Numbered from the stretch's first letter, positions 44,628 through 55,067 are shown. The stretch is 64,000 bases of DNA from Cadophora sp. MPI-SDFR-AT-0126 (GCA_020747065.1 JAGMVK010000010.1:1488001-1552000); one strand, 5' to 3'. A program made the numbers and translations. The notes: generated by a model from the sequence alone, not told the origin.

Positions 44628-45771
44628 GGCCCTGATAATGTATCAGAGAGGTATGAATGAAATATGACCTTGATGTGGGGGATGATTGTGGCGGATCGGG
44701 GTGCGAGTTTCGATTCTGATTCAAGACGGTGGCGGTATGTTTATTTCAAGGTCTTAAGTTATGTTTATTTCAGATGTCGGGTGCCTGATTTAAAGAATCA
44801 CCCCTGTCCCGTGGGACTTCGGGCTCAGGTACAGATGCGGTGTTTGTAAGCGATTTTCCGTCCAAAACGCTCGGAGGTGCATGAAGAACAACCTCAGAAG
44901 AGCAGGTCAATATCGTAATTTAAAGTAACCGGGAAGAATCTTTACCAGGTAAGTTACCAACAGTTGAGATCCGACGAGAAGCCACTCACAAGACAAGCAT
45001 TCGCGCCAACATAGCCAAGTAAGGACTAAGTTAACTTTGGAACTCATAGCGGGCCGCCCGGACCTATGATAGATGACTTACGATAAACAACGTCGTAGCC
45101 GTTCGTAGAGCTTCGCCGCACACCTGCATGGGCTCGAATGGCTTCATAATTCGTCAGGCAGATTGCTTTTTCTCCTTTCTTTCGGACACAGCTCGACATT
45201 TGATTTACCCTTATAAAGAGAGAGAAAAAACGAGTCTAAGTGTTACAACTATCCAAAATTCACAATAGTCTCTTACACTTGATCGTATATTTCGTAAGGC
45301 ACTATTTAAAATCATATTCATCTTTTCTCACAAAAGCCTAAGGGAGCCTCATCTGCTGAGTCGCGGACTAAATTGTAGGATGGAATAAGAAGATGTATTA
45401 ACTTTCGCTTTGTTTGGAACTTCAACTGCATTCTTGGAGCAGATATCTGATTCTCGGGACCTTAAAAAAGAGAACATTTGCACAGTCAGAGTAACTGCCG
45501 AGCGGCTGGATGATGCACCGAGATATCTTCCAACCACGGATTGAATTCTGCCCCGCTTTCTTCATCAAAACATATCGGCCAAGCTAGATTGCAAGTGACC
45601 GACTCGGTCGAAAAAGTGTCAAAGTAAATATTTTCCCATGGTATTCCTTCCTTCGTCCTGAACTCTTGCCCTGAATGTTGGACTTCAAGAGCATGCTCGT
45701 GGACTCCTGCCAAATCTTCATCAAAAGCGCAGTCCCGACCGATTTTGATACTACCTTCCTCAACCCAGAAT
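44628..45771. other. gene-poor region containing dispersed repeat copy B
   Basis: No supported gene. The right part (45190-45577) is a diverged copy of a repeat also present at 39588-40323. Confidence 0.45.
45190..45577 (+). repeat. dispersed repeat, copy B (uninterrupted)
   Basis: This matches the two blocks of copy A in the same order. The two blocks here are separated by only about 50 bases (45451-45501), so either copy A received an insertion or copy B lost sequence. It contains A-rich and T-rich segments and no ORF shared with copy A. Confidence 0.7.
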
Positions 45772-46119
45772 CTATTTCTGTCCCTTCGAAACCAACGCCA
45801 ATATTTCCCAATAAACCAACAGACATAGCAATATCGGTATCATGAGACACAATTCCACCACGGCCGTGAGGGACGTCATGATGCGAACAAGCATCGCCAG
45901 AGGTGCGAGTGTGAAAAATGACCATATGGCATCGAAGAAACCGCTTGGTCGACTCCACGGTTGAGCATTTGCTGGTACGTGAATGATGGGGATAGCGTTT
46001 GGATTGGCGGGATGGTCTGAAATGGAAGAACATCCTGAAGAGTGACGGCGAGAAGGTGGTTGTGAAAAGGTCGAGAGTGAGTATGTGGTTGATGAGACCG
46101 AGGAGTTGCGCCTTTGCAT
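45772..46119 (-). CDS. small membrane protein, unknown function
   Basis: This minus-strand ORF of 115 aa starts at an ATG. The N-terminal half is Ser-rich and polar (QRRNSSVSSTTYSLSTFSQP). The second half has two hydrophobic stretches, FFDAIWSFFTLAPLAMLVRI and VVELCLMIPILLCLLVYWEI, which look like a helical hairpin or two membrane helices, then a short basic tail. The partition into a polar head and a membrane tail suggests a real protein. I recognise no family. Confidence 0.42.
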   Translation of the reverse strand: MQRRNSSVSSTTYSLSTFSQPPSRRHSSGCSSISDHPANPNAIPIIHVPANAQPWSRPSGFFDAIWSFFTLAPLAMLVRIMTSLTAVVELCLMIPILLCLLVYWEILALVSKGQK

Positions 46120-46372
46120 TTTGTCTTTCAGGTAGATGACAAGCGACGTAATGTAGATTGATGTTTAATGTTTTTTCATGAGTTTTGGAGATGAAATTGT
46201 AAGTCGTGAGGTTCAAGCCAACCATTCTGACGTTCCCACCCCTTGCGTCGTACCCTCGCCATCACCAGTAATCCCACAACCCCAACAAATCTCCTTGCAC
46301 TTGCTGTACCTCTTTCTTATCTTAATTCTCACTTCTGCTCAGGAGCATCGCCAGCAATTCTGACCCCCCCCG

Positions 46373-46408
<36 letters not shown>

Positions 46409-47360
46409 AGAAAAACAAACGAATACAACTCCTAACAGAACGATTGATCCCGTGCTGATTCTCCGCTTGCTATCTGATCTCCCCTTCCATCAAGGTCCGG
46501 GATTCATCCCAGTCACTTGTGCGCTTGTACAAAAGCTACAATCTCCTGATTTGAAAGTCAGCTCCAGAGACTGCTGTCGCCTGCTAGTATCGTCACTAAT
46601 TCATGATGCAAGTTTCGTACTTAGACTAGTATCCAAAATCCCGAACACTACTAACCCTGATTACGTCTCTTAACAGCCCTTAAGCTTCCCTTCGACTCAA
46701 CAGATGACTACTTTTTCCTGGCCTGTAGTTTGTTTCTCTACGTGCTTCGTACGTCAATTTGTCCTATTTCGAGGCGCCCGCCTTTCCCATTCACAGATAT
46801 TACGACTGGCAGTCCAATAGTCAGAGCATCCGCACCTAATAGTCTACTAGAAGCAGTTCAGGAGTATTACGGTCAATGGCCGCCATCTGATGTCTTCTTA
46901 GGAAGACACATCCTCATTGGCGGCAAAGAAGAGTTAGTCCGTGGCGGGCAGCATATCAATACTGGAGAACCGTGAATGATGGTGTACTTCTCCCAAATAA
47001 TAGAGAGATTTGGATGAAGCAGCTGCAACTGTGGAATACGAATCAGGTGGTGCTCGTTTCAGCTTCCGATTATGTGCAAGCGAAACAAAACAAAAGTTCG
47101 CGTAGCGACTCTGGAAGATTTTACTAGTCATATGGGGCCTGGGCTTGAATAATTTGAATGGTTGAAAGAGACGGAGGAATTTATTCAGAGAAGGAATCTT
47201 GAGTGTCTCCAGTAAGCTGGAGTGTCAAGGAAGTGTGTGGATTTGATGACGGGTGTCAGCCGTTAATCCGTCACAGCCTCCTTTGTGACAGATTAATTGA
47301 CTGTCACGGTGTCACCTTCTGTGTTCAATAATTACTTTCGACTTCTTCTTAAAATAGGGG
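46120..47360. other. gene-poor region
   Basis: No supported gene. It includes the poly-C tract at 46374-46406. A short plus-strand ORF at 46730-46975 has no recognisable domain. Confidence 0.4.
46374..46406 (+). repeat. poly-C homopolymer of 33 bases
   Basis: An uninterrupted run of 33 C, preceded by another 8-C run and GA, is seen here. The length may be inexact in the assembly. Confidence 0.85.
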
Positions 47361-48044
47361 GAGCTATTAGACAATAAGGCCTCTCTAGAACCACAGATCT
47401 GCGAGGTAACAGGCATTCCAGCCAGTGTCCTTCGAGGGAGCCCTTTGTTTAACTTCAGCATTGCTGAGCGAATGTTGTGGGCAGCAAGTCGTAAGACCTA
47501 TCGCCAGGAAGACAAGGCATACTCGATGTTAGGCATTTTCGACGTTAATATGCCTCTTATTTATAGTGAAGGGTACGACAAGGCGTTGAAGCGGCTTCGG
47601 AAGGAGATCGATGAACCTTTCAAGGGTAAGTGTAGAACTTTGTTTCGACATCATATATCTTAAACAAAACAAGCACTAACTAGTAAGTCAGAACTCGATT
47701 GTCTTCCTTTTGCTACCGATGCGCAGTTCAATTCATTCGACCGCCAAGATAAAGTCATCTGTCTTCCTGATACCCGAGTCGACCTGCTACAAGAGATATA
47801 CGATTGGGCTGATGGGCAAGATGAGCGGTGCTTATTTTGGCTCAATGGCATGGCCGGCACAGGAAAATCAACGATTGCACATACTATCGCCCGCAAATAC
47901 TTTGAGGAAGAGCGCCTTGGGGCCAGCTTTTTCTTCTCAAGGGGTGGTGGAGACGTTAGCCATGCCAGCAAGTTCCTCACAAGTATAGCTGTGCAGCTCA
48001 CAGACAATATACCGTCTAACCCTAACTCAAACCTCAAACCCTAA
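47361..48044 (+). pseudogene. HET-NACHT (STAND) gene relic
   Basis: The first part (about 47361-47625) reads as the end of a HET domain: EVTGIPASVLRG, then SIAERMLWAASRKT, then EDKAYSMLGIFDVNMPLIYSEGYDKALKRL, split here by my commentary into shorter motifs such as AYSMLGIFDVNMP. A donor-like GTAAGT follows at 47626. The second part (47684-48041) has the linker LPDTRVDLLQEI and a NACHT Walker A, NGMAGTGKSTIAHT, then RLGASFFFSRGGGDVS. A CTAACTAG acceptor precedes it, but the two parts join one base out of frame. The beginning of the HET domain, the Walker B region and all C-terminal repeats are missing. Intact homologues are fungal NLR-like incompatibility proteins (HET-D/E type). Confidence 0.72.
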
Positions 48045-48160
48045 GACTTTAAGTTAATTTTCTATAAATAGAGGTTTCGCCTGACCTTTATAGACCTTTC
48101 GTCTGAACAACTCAAGGTAATCCTAGTTAGTTTCTAGACGTTCTACTAGGTTCAGACGTT

Positions 48161-48694
48161 TTATCGTAGCGATTCATGTAGAACTGTCACAACCATCAGC
48201 TTCCGTAAGAAACGCTTCTCATTCGCCAGGTAACTGTGGACTGCACGGCCATTCCAGCACTCCTTCCCATCTGCAGTCTTCTTCAGGAGCTGCAGATCTT
48301 TGGGTGCTTGCCGCGCGCGCTGAAGTAGAAACTGGAACCCCACATCAAAACCAAACCTCTTATCCGTGACAAAGCTGTACGCCGACTTCCGCAGCTCGCT
48401 TGACCATGACATTGTGTCTGTCACCTTTCCCAAGTCTATAACTGGTAGCTTGGTTCCAAACGTCAGCTGCCGTAATGCTGCCCTGGCCTCCGCAACTACT
48501 GCACTGCCAAATTCCTGCAGCTTCCGGATCTCGATCGGACGACCTTTGAAGAAGAGCGTCTGGAAATCTTCGGACCAGTGGATATTGGAGTGTGCCGTGT
48601 ACGTGCGATTGAGCATTTTCCCGTAGGCTAGCTGCCCAAGAATGAACGACGTAGGTAATGCAGTCTCGAGCTTTGGATAGAGGGTGGTAATGCA
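48161..48694 (-). pseudogene. fragment resembling the pre-helicase region of fungal RecQ-like (telomere-linked helicase type) ORFs
   Basis: The minus strand is open from 48694 to the stop at 48161, reading TSFILGQLAYGKMLNRTYT, NIHWSEDFQTLFFKG, and near the end RFLRKLMVVT before a premature stop. From memory of fungal genomes, the pattern of an (I/Y)xWSxDxQTL motif, a following helical segment, and a terminal FLRKLMV usually continuing into HITGGQPARG is typical of the region upstream of the helicase in large RecQ-like mobile or telomere-linked ORFs. The continuation is absent here. It is therefore a truncated relic. Assignment rests on motif memory and needs a search. Confidence 0.5.
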
Positions 48695-49115
48695 TCACAC
48701 TGCGCTCTCAGTATTATGGCGGCCATTAAGAGTGGCTACTGCTACTGTATGGACGCAGCGGCATGTTCCATGCCTCTATTGTTGAAGCGGAACGAAGGGT
48801 GTTCAGCTACGGCTGAAGTACAAGTATGTTATGCAATGCGATGATTGGTAGAGCATCTTGGTGGTTTGTTCAACTGACGTCGTCCACCCAAATCAGTCCC
48901 CAATCACAAGAATCAAGCCCTGTAGTAAGGACCAATTACTTACTCTCGTAAAACAAGCCACAATGTAGTGTGAGCCATGTTGCCCGTCGGAGCTGAGCGT
49001 AGTTACCGGGGCCTTTCTAATTGAAGAGGAACCCCTTTCTCTGCCTTGCCATGTTTAAAGGAATCATACTCACTAGCTACCGGCTCACAGTCGTGACTTT
49101 GGATAAATACCTGAG
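48695..49115. other. upstream region of the HET-domain gene
   Basis: No supported gene; presumed promoter of the gene at 49116. Confidence 0.4.
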
Positions 49116-51614
49116 ATGGACCATCTTGCAATACCAACTCAATCTCTACACGCTCCTGTCGATGTTCCCTATCTGTGCACTGAGGACTATGATGGGGGTC
49201 TATGGGCGTCCTACCCCGACAGGAATGGGATCGATGATATCCAGCTGGAACAGCCCGGCTGCTGGAACGGGAAGCTTGGAATTCTCCAAAATTGGCTGTA
49301 CTTTGGCCCTCTTAAGACACTCTGCGGACAAGCCCTACAAACCACGGAGTTTTTGAAGAAATGTCGAAATGGACAAAGGAGAGTGAATACTTTACGTCTG
49401 CCTTATTGGCTACAAAGATTAGAGGACAATTTTTATCTACAGCCGCCCGAAATCCAAAACAGACTAGAGGCTCAGGTGGACTTTCACCTAGATGCCTGGT
49501 TCGGTGCATACAATTCGGTATTGCTCGATGACGATGTTGGGGGGGTCATACTTTTCAGCATCGCCGTATTGCACGAAGCTTTTTGCAATACATGGGCCAA
49601 TATCCACAGATCAAAATCTTTGAAAAGGATTCAATTTCGGAACTATCTTGCTAAGTCAGACGTCCTTACATTCCCCTGGAGTCGTATGATCTCAGACGGG
49701 TGGTGCAAACATGAAGTTGAACTTCTAAGGGTACTTCCGCCTTCCACAAGCTACTATATGAGTCTCACCGACCGGCCGGGTCCAGATATAAACCATACAG
49801 CTTGTACGAAGGAAAAGTGCAACGCGTACGGAACTCCAACGACGAAGCATGTGGATGGAGGGTGTAACTGTGAACTCATATACGCAGATCGCCGACTCAT
49901 GAGCTCAATCCTCCTCAATGGCTCTTTCCCGCTCATACGAATGGAAAAAGGCGAACGGGGCCGGCCTTCAACTCTCAAAATTATCGCCCACCGGCCTTAC
50001 ATCAGATTTGTTGCCCTCTCCCATGTCTGGTCCGACGGTTTGGGAAATCCGCAAGGCAACAGTCTTCCAACATGCCAGCTGGAGAAGCTGACCAAGCTTG
50101 CGGACCAAGTCTATTCAACAAACGGTTTCCGCACCAGCTCGCTAGGCGGAGGGATCGACGAAGTGAAGGATAGCTTGGACCAAGTATTACACGAAGAGTT
50201 TTCCCAGAGCCAAGGCGACTATACAAAGGTGTACTTATGGGTTGACACTATATGCTGCCCCACAGCCTCTGAATCTCCTGAAGCACACGCCTTGTCACTT
50301 GCTGCAATGCCGAAAACATATTCAGAAGCCACGAAAGTCTTGGTCCTTGACTCATATATCCAATCTTTCCCTCCTCGTAACAGGAATATTTTGCGATTTT
50401 CGAGATTTCCAACTGTATCCTCTCTAGAGAGGGTCATTCGCATTCGCTGTTCTCGTTGGACCCAACGGCTCTGGACCCTCCAAGAAGGCGCCCTTGCCAA
50501 AGAACTCTGGTTCAAGTTCGCCGATCGCATTGTGGACTTTGAGACACTATTTGTTGACCTCTTCGAGCGTTTATTTGGCCATCGAGGAGATGTCCCTGAG
50601 GATATTTACGACTTCTACACCCACATCCGTTGCATTAAGATCCCAGAGTACTTTACAAAGGTGTTTGATACATATCATCACATTGACTCAACCACTCTCT
50701 CTGATCATTTGCGCCGACATGCGTTAATGAAGGACCCCCGAACACAAGCATCAGAGTTGCAAGCAATCCTCCGCGCGGCAGCAGATTCCGCTGCTGCTGC
50801 CGCCAGCGCAATGACGCCGGATCAAGCATATATCAAGCAATTCGTCAAGGTCTGCGACTCCATATCCACTCGCTCGTTATCAAATCCATCTGACGAAGCG
50901 ATCTGCCTGGCGATTCTCCTTGATCTTGACATAAATACCATCTCACGCATACCGGCCGAACAGCGCATGCGCAAATTTTGGGAAATGCAGCCTGTACTTT
51001 CGCGCTCGATAGTTCTTTTTTCGGGACAGAAGTTGCATACACCCGGACTCCGCTGGGCACCGGCATCACTCCTCGACCAGCCCAATATGCGGGACTTTGT
51101 CAGCGGACGTATGGCTCTCTCCGATGCACCTGCGAAGCTAACAACACCGGGGCTAGAGACCACTTTTGTTGGAGGCATCTCAAAAAATATGGTTTACAGA
51201 AACATCTGCTACAGGTTCTTCTTTAGGGAAGAGAGCACGGGCTATGTATTTCTTGTAGGGCCTCTCGATGACAGCAAAGAGGACTATGTCTGGCCTTCTG
51301 GGCGCACACGACCAGCAAAAGTTGCGATCATAATCTTAGATGACATTAGCCTGGCAGGCTTAGGGCAGGAGGTGAATAGCTTCACGAGGGGAATCTTGAG
51401 TTTTGTAGAGGCTGAAAGGGAGGATGGGGTTGTTAACGTACAGCTAGGGCAGCAGGTGGTGATTCAGTATGCAGCACCGGGGATGGGGTTCCAGTCTCCA
51501 TACCAGGACATTATTGACGAAGCCCAAAAGCGAAAGGATGGGATTGTGGGTGACAAGCATGTTTTTATGGATGGGAAGTGGGTCGATGGAAGTCAGAAGT
51601 GGTGCATCATATAA
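49116..51614 (+). CDS. heterokaryon-incompatibility (HET) domain protein
   Basis: This is an intact single exon of 832 aa from the ATG at 49116. The N-terminal 280 residues are of a type often found before HET domains, including a Cys/His-rich stretch (HTACTKEKCNAYG, GGCNCEL). The HET domain lies at about 295-480, with FVALSHVWSDGLGNP, YLWVDTICCP, AMPKTYSEATKVLVLDS and QRLWTLQEG in the usual order. An Ala-rich segment near residue 555 and a C-terminal part of unknown fold follow. HET proteins trigger cell death after fusion of genetically different hyphae. The specificity of this member is unknown. Its neighbours are decayed HET-NACHT and RecQ-like fragments, which suggests an accessory, fast-changing locus. 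Confidence 0.88.
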   Translation: MDHLAIPTQSLHAPVDVPYLCTEDYDGGLWASYPDRNGIDDIQLEQPGCWNGKLGILQNWLYFGPLKTLCGQALQTTEFLKKCRNGQRRVNTLRLPYWLQRLEDNFYLQPPEIQNRLEAQVDFHLDAWFGAYNSVLLDDDVGGVILFSIAVLHEAFCNTWANIHRSKSLKRIQFRNYLAKSDVLTFPWSRMISDGWCKHEVELLRVLPPSTSYYMSLTDRPGPDINHTACTKEKCNAYGTPTTKHVDGGCNCELIYADRRLMSSILLNGSFPLIRMEKGERGRPSTLKIIAHRPYIRFVALSHVWSDGLGNPQGNSLPTCQLEKLTKLADQVYSTNGFRTSSLGGGIDEVKDSLDQVLHEEFSQSQGDYTKVYLWVDTICCPTASESPEAHALSLAAMPKTYSEATKVLVLDSYIQSFPPRNRNILRFSRFPTVSSLERVIRIRCSRWTQRLWTLQEGALAKELWFKFADRIVDFETLFVDLFERLFGHRGDVPEDIYDFYTHIRCIKIPEYFTKVFDTYHHIDSTTLSDHLRRHALMKDPRTQASELQAILRAAADSAAAAASAMTPDQAYIKQFVKVCDSISTRSLSNPSDEAICLAILLDLDINTISRIPAEQRMRKFWEMQPVLSRSIVLFSGQKLHTPGLRWAPASLLDQPNMRDFVSGRMALSDAPAKLTTPGLETTFVGGISKNMVYRNICYRFFFREESTGYVFLVGPLDDSKEDYVWPSGRTRPAKVAIIILDDISLAGLGQEVNSFTRGILSFVEAEREDGVVNVQLGQQVVIQYAAPGMGFQSPYQDIIDEAQKRKDGIVGDKHVFMDGKWVDGSQKWCII

Positions 51615-53328
51615 AGAGATAGGCTTATTCGACTTTTTCCCAATTGACCAGTGATTTAGAATAGTCAACAATTATTCAATATTAGTCGTGACAGTGATTT
51701 TGGCCAGGAAAGTCTCTGGACGTTCTTAGAAGAAAACATAATACAGAAAGTAGACCAGGAGTAGAGGAGGAAGAGGGGAGGGGTTATGTGCTAGATTATA
51801 TAGCACATACAAAGCGAAGGGTCTAATTCAAGTCAAGAATACTTGTTGATATTTGCTATTACGTCTTGTATCTAAAATAATTGGTACACTTGGAGGAATC
51901 AACAAAATCGGGTTTCAGGCTAATATCGCGGCTGTTGACATTGCTATCACTAAATAAAAGGTTGGGTACCCTCCCGATGTTAGGCACTTCGTGGCAATAT
52001 GTGCCTGCATCTCTAGAGGAGGGCTATTTGTTCGAGTAGGGGATGGCTACGGAGGGCAATTCCGAACTCGAATATAGTGATATCTGGATATTCGACTTGT
52101 CTGCAAATTGCTCCAAGAATTCCATCCATTGTGATCTTGTTATGTATATAGCCAAGTCTCTGCTCTTGAGCTGCGCTGGTACAAGTAGGATATAGACTTG
52201 CATGTGTATCGGCTTAGTCCGCCTCGTTATCTGGGCTGCGTTGTGCACAAGCGACAGATCCAACGATCGAAAGCCCTTTCAAATCGACAGCTCGTCTTAG
52301 TGCCCTTGCAAAGCTAGAGTACTTGGTTGGGAGAGAAGGCGGAGTCGGATACAGGCTAAGGACTCGTCGAACCTTCCGCACACACTGTACCAAAACCTTT
52401 CAACCGAGATTGCTTAACTGCTTCGAGGTACCGACCCGCGTGGCGATCTTGCATGAATCTGCAAGCCACACAGCCGTCCAAGGCTATTGGCGATCTCCCG
52501 CCCAGTGGAAATGCCTGAGAGCTCGGCTAGGAGCCTTTCATAAGTTTTAGGGATAAAGGAAGTCTGTTCAGCTATAAAAGGAGACCCTTTGCAAATCAGG
52601 CGTGAGGCGACGACGCGAACGCGGTTTTTTCAGTCGGAGGTAGTTAAATTGTTTGGGAGTGGCCATGGAGTATAGCCTATAAAAATTTATAAGAGATATT
52701 GCGGTGTGCATAGATTTAATGATGCTTGAAGTCAATGTATCAGCTAATTTTTCCGGCACGTAGGGTTTTCCGCTACGCAGGGACGGACGTTAAGCATATT
52801 GTTAAAGTGCTGACCAGCTAAGCGAAAAAGTTCTGTTGACTCGCGCGTTAGGGCACCTTAAAGATCATGCCATGGACTAAGGAATGTCGGCAAAAATATG
52901 ATCAGAGTTCAGACGAAGACAGCCCTTTGTCTGAATAACACGAGAGCCAAGACGACTGACATGGCAGATATGCCTCTGATAGAACGGCTAAGAGAGGCCA
53001 TACTTCGAGCCAGAAACCCAATCTATAGTATGCATACAAGTTTGGACCTATCAAGTACCAGAAAGTACTGGAATCGACTTCATGCAGGAAAGTGTTTATT
53101 GACATCCGTGCCAAGACATGTTTCCCAAGCGAGCCCGACACGTGCATGGAAATTGCCCCGCTTTAAGTGGGCATCGCCTGGCATCTCCAAAAACATCCCA
53201 CCAAGACAGCGCATCTTTGACGAATAACCCAGCAGTTCGAATCATTGAACCTCGAACCACGTTCCAGACTTCTCGAGCATCTTGATACAGTTACTGGGCT
53301 TGTTAAGGAGATCTGCGAAGCTACCAAA
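51615..53328. other. 1.7-kb gene-poor region
   Basis: Short ORFs only. It holds the 3' side of the HET gene and the promoter of the epimerase gene. I see no RNA gene or intact mobile element. Confidence 0.4.
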
Positions 53329-54259
53329 ATGTCTCCAGCAGCTATCATCGCACCATCTATCCTGTCGGCGGATTTCGCGGATCTGGGTAAAGAATGCTCG
53401 AGTACAATTGCTAGAGGCGCAGACTGGCTGCACGTAGGAACGTCTATACCGACATGAAACCAATCCGCTCCTCGGCTAACATCTGTTGTAAATGCAGATA
53501 TCATGGACGGTCATTTCGTCCCTAACATCACATTCGGAGCACCAGTCGTCACCAAGATTCGAAGCCATGTCGAACGACCAACAACAAAACACGGAAAGGG
53601 AACTTTTGACTGCCACATGATGATTGCAGAGGTACATTTTAACCAGAAAGCTCCTTGAAGATCAACAGGCTGACGTCGTGGATTATAGCCAAAGAAATGG
53701 GTCAAGGATTTCCAGAAAGCGGGATGTGATCTCTACTGCTTCCACTACGAAGCCGCAATCAACAGCACTGCAGCCGAAAGCCCCGAAACAACGAGCGACC
53801 TTAAGACAAGTCCGAAAGAGCTGATCAGATATATACATGACTTGGGAATGCAGGCAGGTATTGCAATCAAGCCGGAAACTCCTGTTGATGTACTGTGGGA
53901 TATCCTGGAATCAAAGGACTTGAAGGAAGTTCCGGATGTAAGTGGCTCTCCCACGGAGTCCAGAAGTGGATACTGACACGTCACAGATGGTTCTTGTCAT
54001 GACAGTGCATCCAGGCTTTGGAGGACAAAAGTTCATGGCGTCCGAATTACCGAAAGTTGCAGAGCTGCGGAGGAGATATCCTGAGTTGAATATTGAGGTT
54101 GATGGTGGATTGGGTCCTGGAACAATTGACCAGGCTGCTGATGCTGGTGCTAATGTTATTGTTGCTGGGAGTGCGGTTTTTGGAGCGAAGGACCCCGCGG
54201 AGGTTATTGCGAAGTTGAGGGAGGCTGTTGATAAGAGAAGAAGCAAGGAGTCACTGTGA
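53329..54259 (+). CDS. rpe1: ribulose-phosphate 3-epimerase with a damaged or non-canonical first splice donor
   Basis: Exons 53329-53437, 53498-53631, 53689-53937 and 53987-54259 give 254 aa. Family motifs are intact: [30 protein letters not shown] across junction 1, [14 protein letters not shown] across junction 2, [12 protein letters not shown] and VDGGLGPGT. The metal and catalytic residues (His and Asp of LHVDIMDG, His of CHMM, Asp of VDGG) are present. The enzyme interconverts ribulose-5-phosphate and xylulose-5-phosphate in the cytosolic pentose phosphate pathway. Introns 2 and 3 have GT donors (GTACAT, GTAAGT). Intron 1 can be removed in frame only by cutting at 53438, where the donor reads GAACGT instead of GTACGT. 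Without that cut translation stops after HVGTSIPT. It could be a rare GA-AG intron, a sequence error, or a dead copy. Confidence 0.78.
53413..53474 (+). repeat. inverted repeat across exon 1 / intron 1 of the epimerase gene
   Basis: The left arm (53413-53436) is the last eight full codons of exon 1. The right arm (53451-53474), inside intron 1, read on the minus strand encodes RGADWFHV, against RGADWLHV on the plus strand. Sixteen of 24 bases match. The eight mismatches are all synonymous codon positions except the Leu/Phe codon. The loop is 14 bases and contains the abnormal donor. Confidence 0.8.
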
Positions 54260-55067
54260 GACAGGGACAAGGCTACAATTTTGCGTGCACGATCTACGCA
54301 AGCCTACGAAAGATGAATTACGAGCTATGAGATTGTTGCGTTACAGTCAGATAGAGAGAGATCGGCAGGGACAGCCTTATGTGGTGGTCCCTGCCGATTT
54401 CTCATGCCGAAGCAAGAATTGATGGAACAATTCCGTGCAGAGATACCGAATCTGTACCCGACAGCCTATTCAAGCCAGATAGGACATCTCATTATGTGAG
54501 ATTTCAAAATATGAAGTTTGCAATGTTACGCCGACCTACGCCGACTTACACCGACCTTGTTATTTCGCTGAATTCTCTACATTGACCCCACGCTGGCACC
54601 CCGCATCTGAGTACGGCTTCTGAAGAAGGGACTTGACTGTGGCCCGAACTGACGCCGTAAGACTAACTATCCAGACTTGTGCCAGGATCTCGACTAATAC
54701 TGGATCTTTCATTGGTCATTTACATGCATCCAATGCCTCTTAGCGGACCCTTCGGATCTGGGGAGCTACTTGGCGGTGGCTTTCGCGGTTGGTCGTCATG
54801 CTGCGGGGTGAGCAAACAACTCTAAATTTCCCATCCGGCCCATGGATACGGCAATGTCAAAGTCAACTATAATTGAACCTCGTGCCTTCCAGATCCCACA
54901 TCATCATGTCGCTGTGCTTCACATTTCATAGTTTTAAGACTTGTTGGTTGGTTTGATTTCATTGCCTCTCTACGGAAAGTCACCATCACCAAAGAGAGTT
55001 ACATCCCTGCAGCAAACCCAGATCTGCAAGCTTGCGTCGTACAATAACCTAATTCGTCGGCTCCAAA
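54260..55067. other. intergenic region upstream of the CYP53 gene
   Basis: No supported gene in these 808 bases. Confidence 0.4.

Noticed and set aside
46730..46975. Plus-strand ORF of 81 codons
   Set aside because: No recognisable domain or homologous motif, and it lies in a decayed region.
53225..53275. GTTCGAATC sequence resembling a tRNA T-loop
   Set aside because: No acceptor stem, D-arm or anticodon arm can be drawn around it.
53163..53504. Minus-strand ORF over epimerase exon 1 that contains an epimerase-like RGADWFHV stretch
   Set aside because: It is not a gene: most of it is the antisense of exon 1. The matching stretch is reported as an inverted repeat instead.
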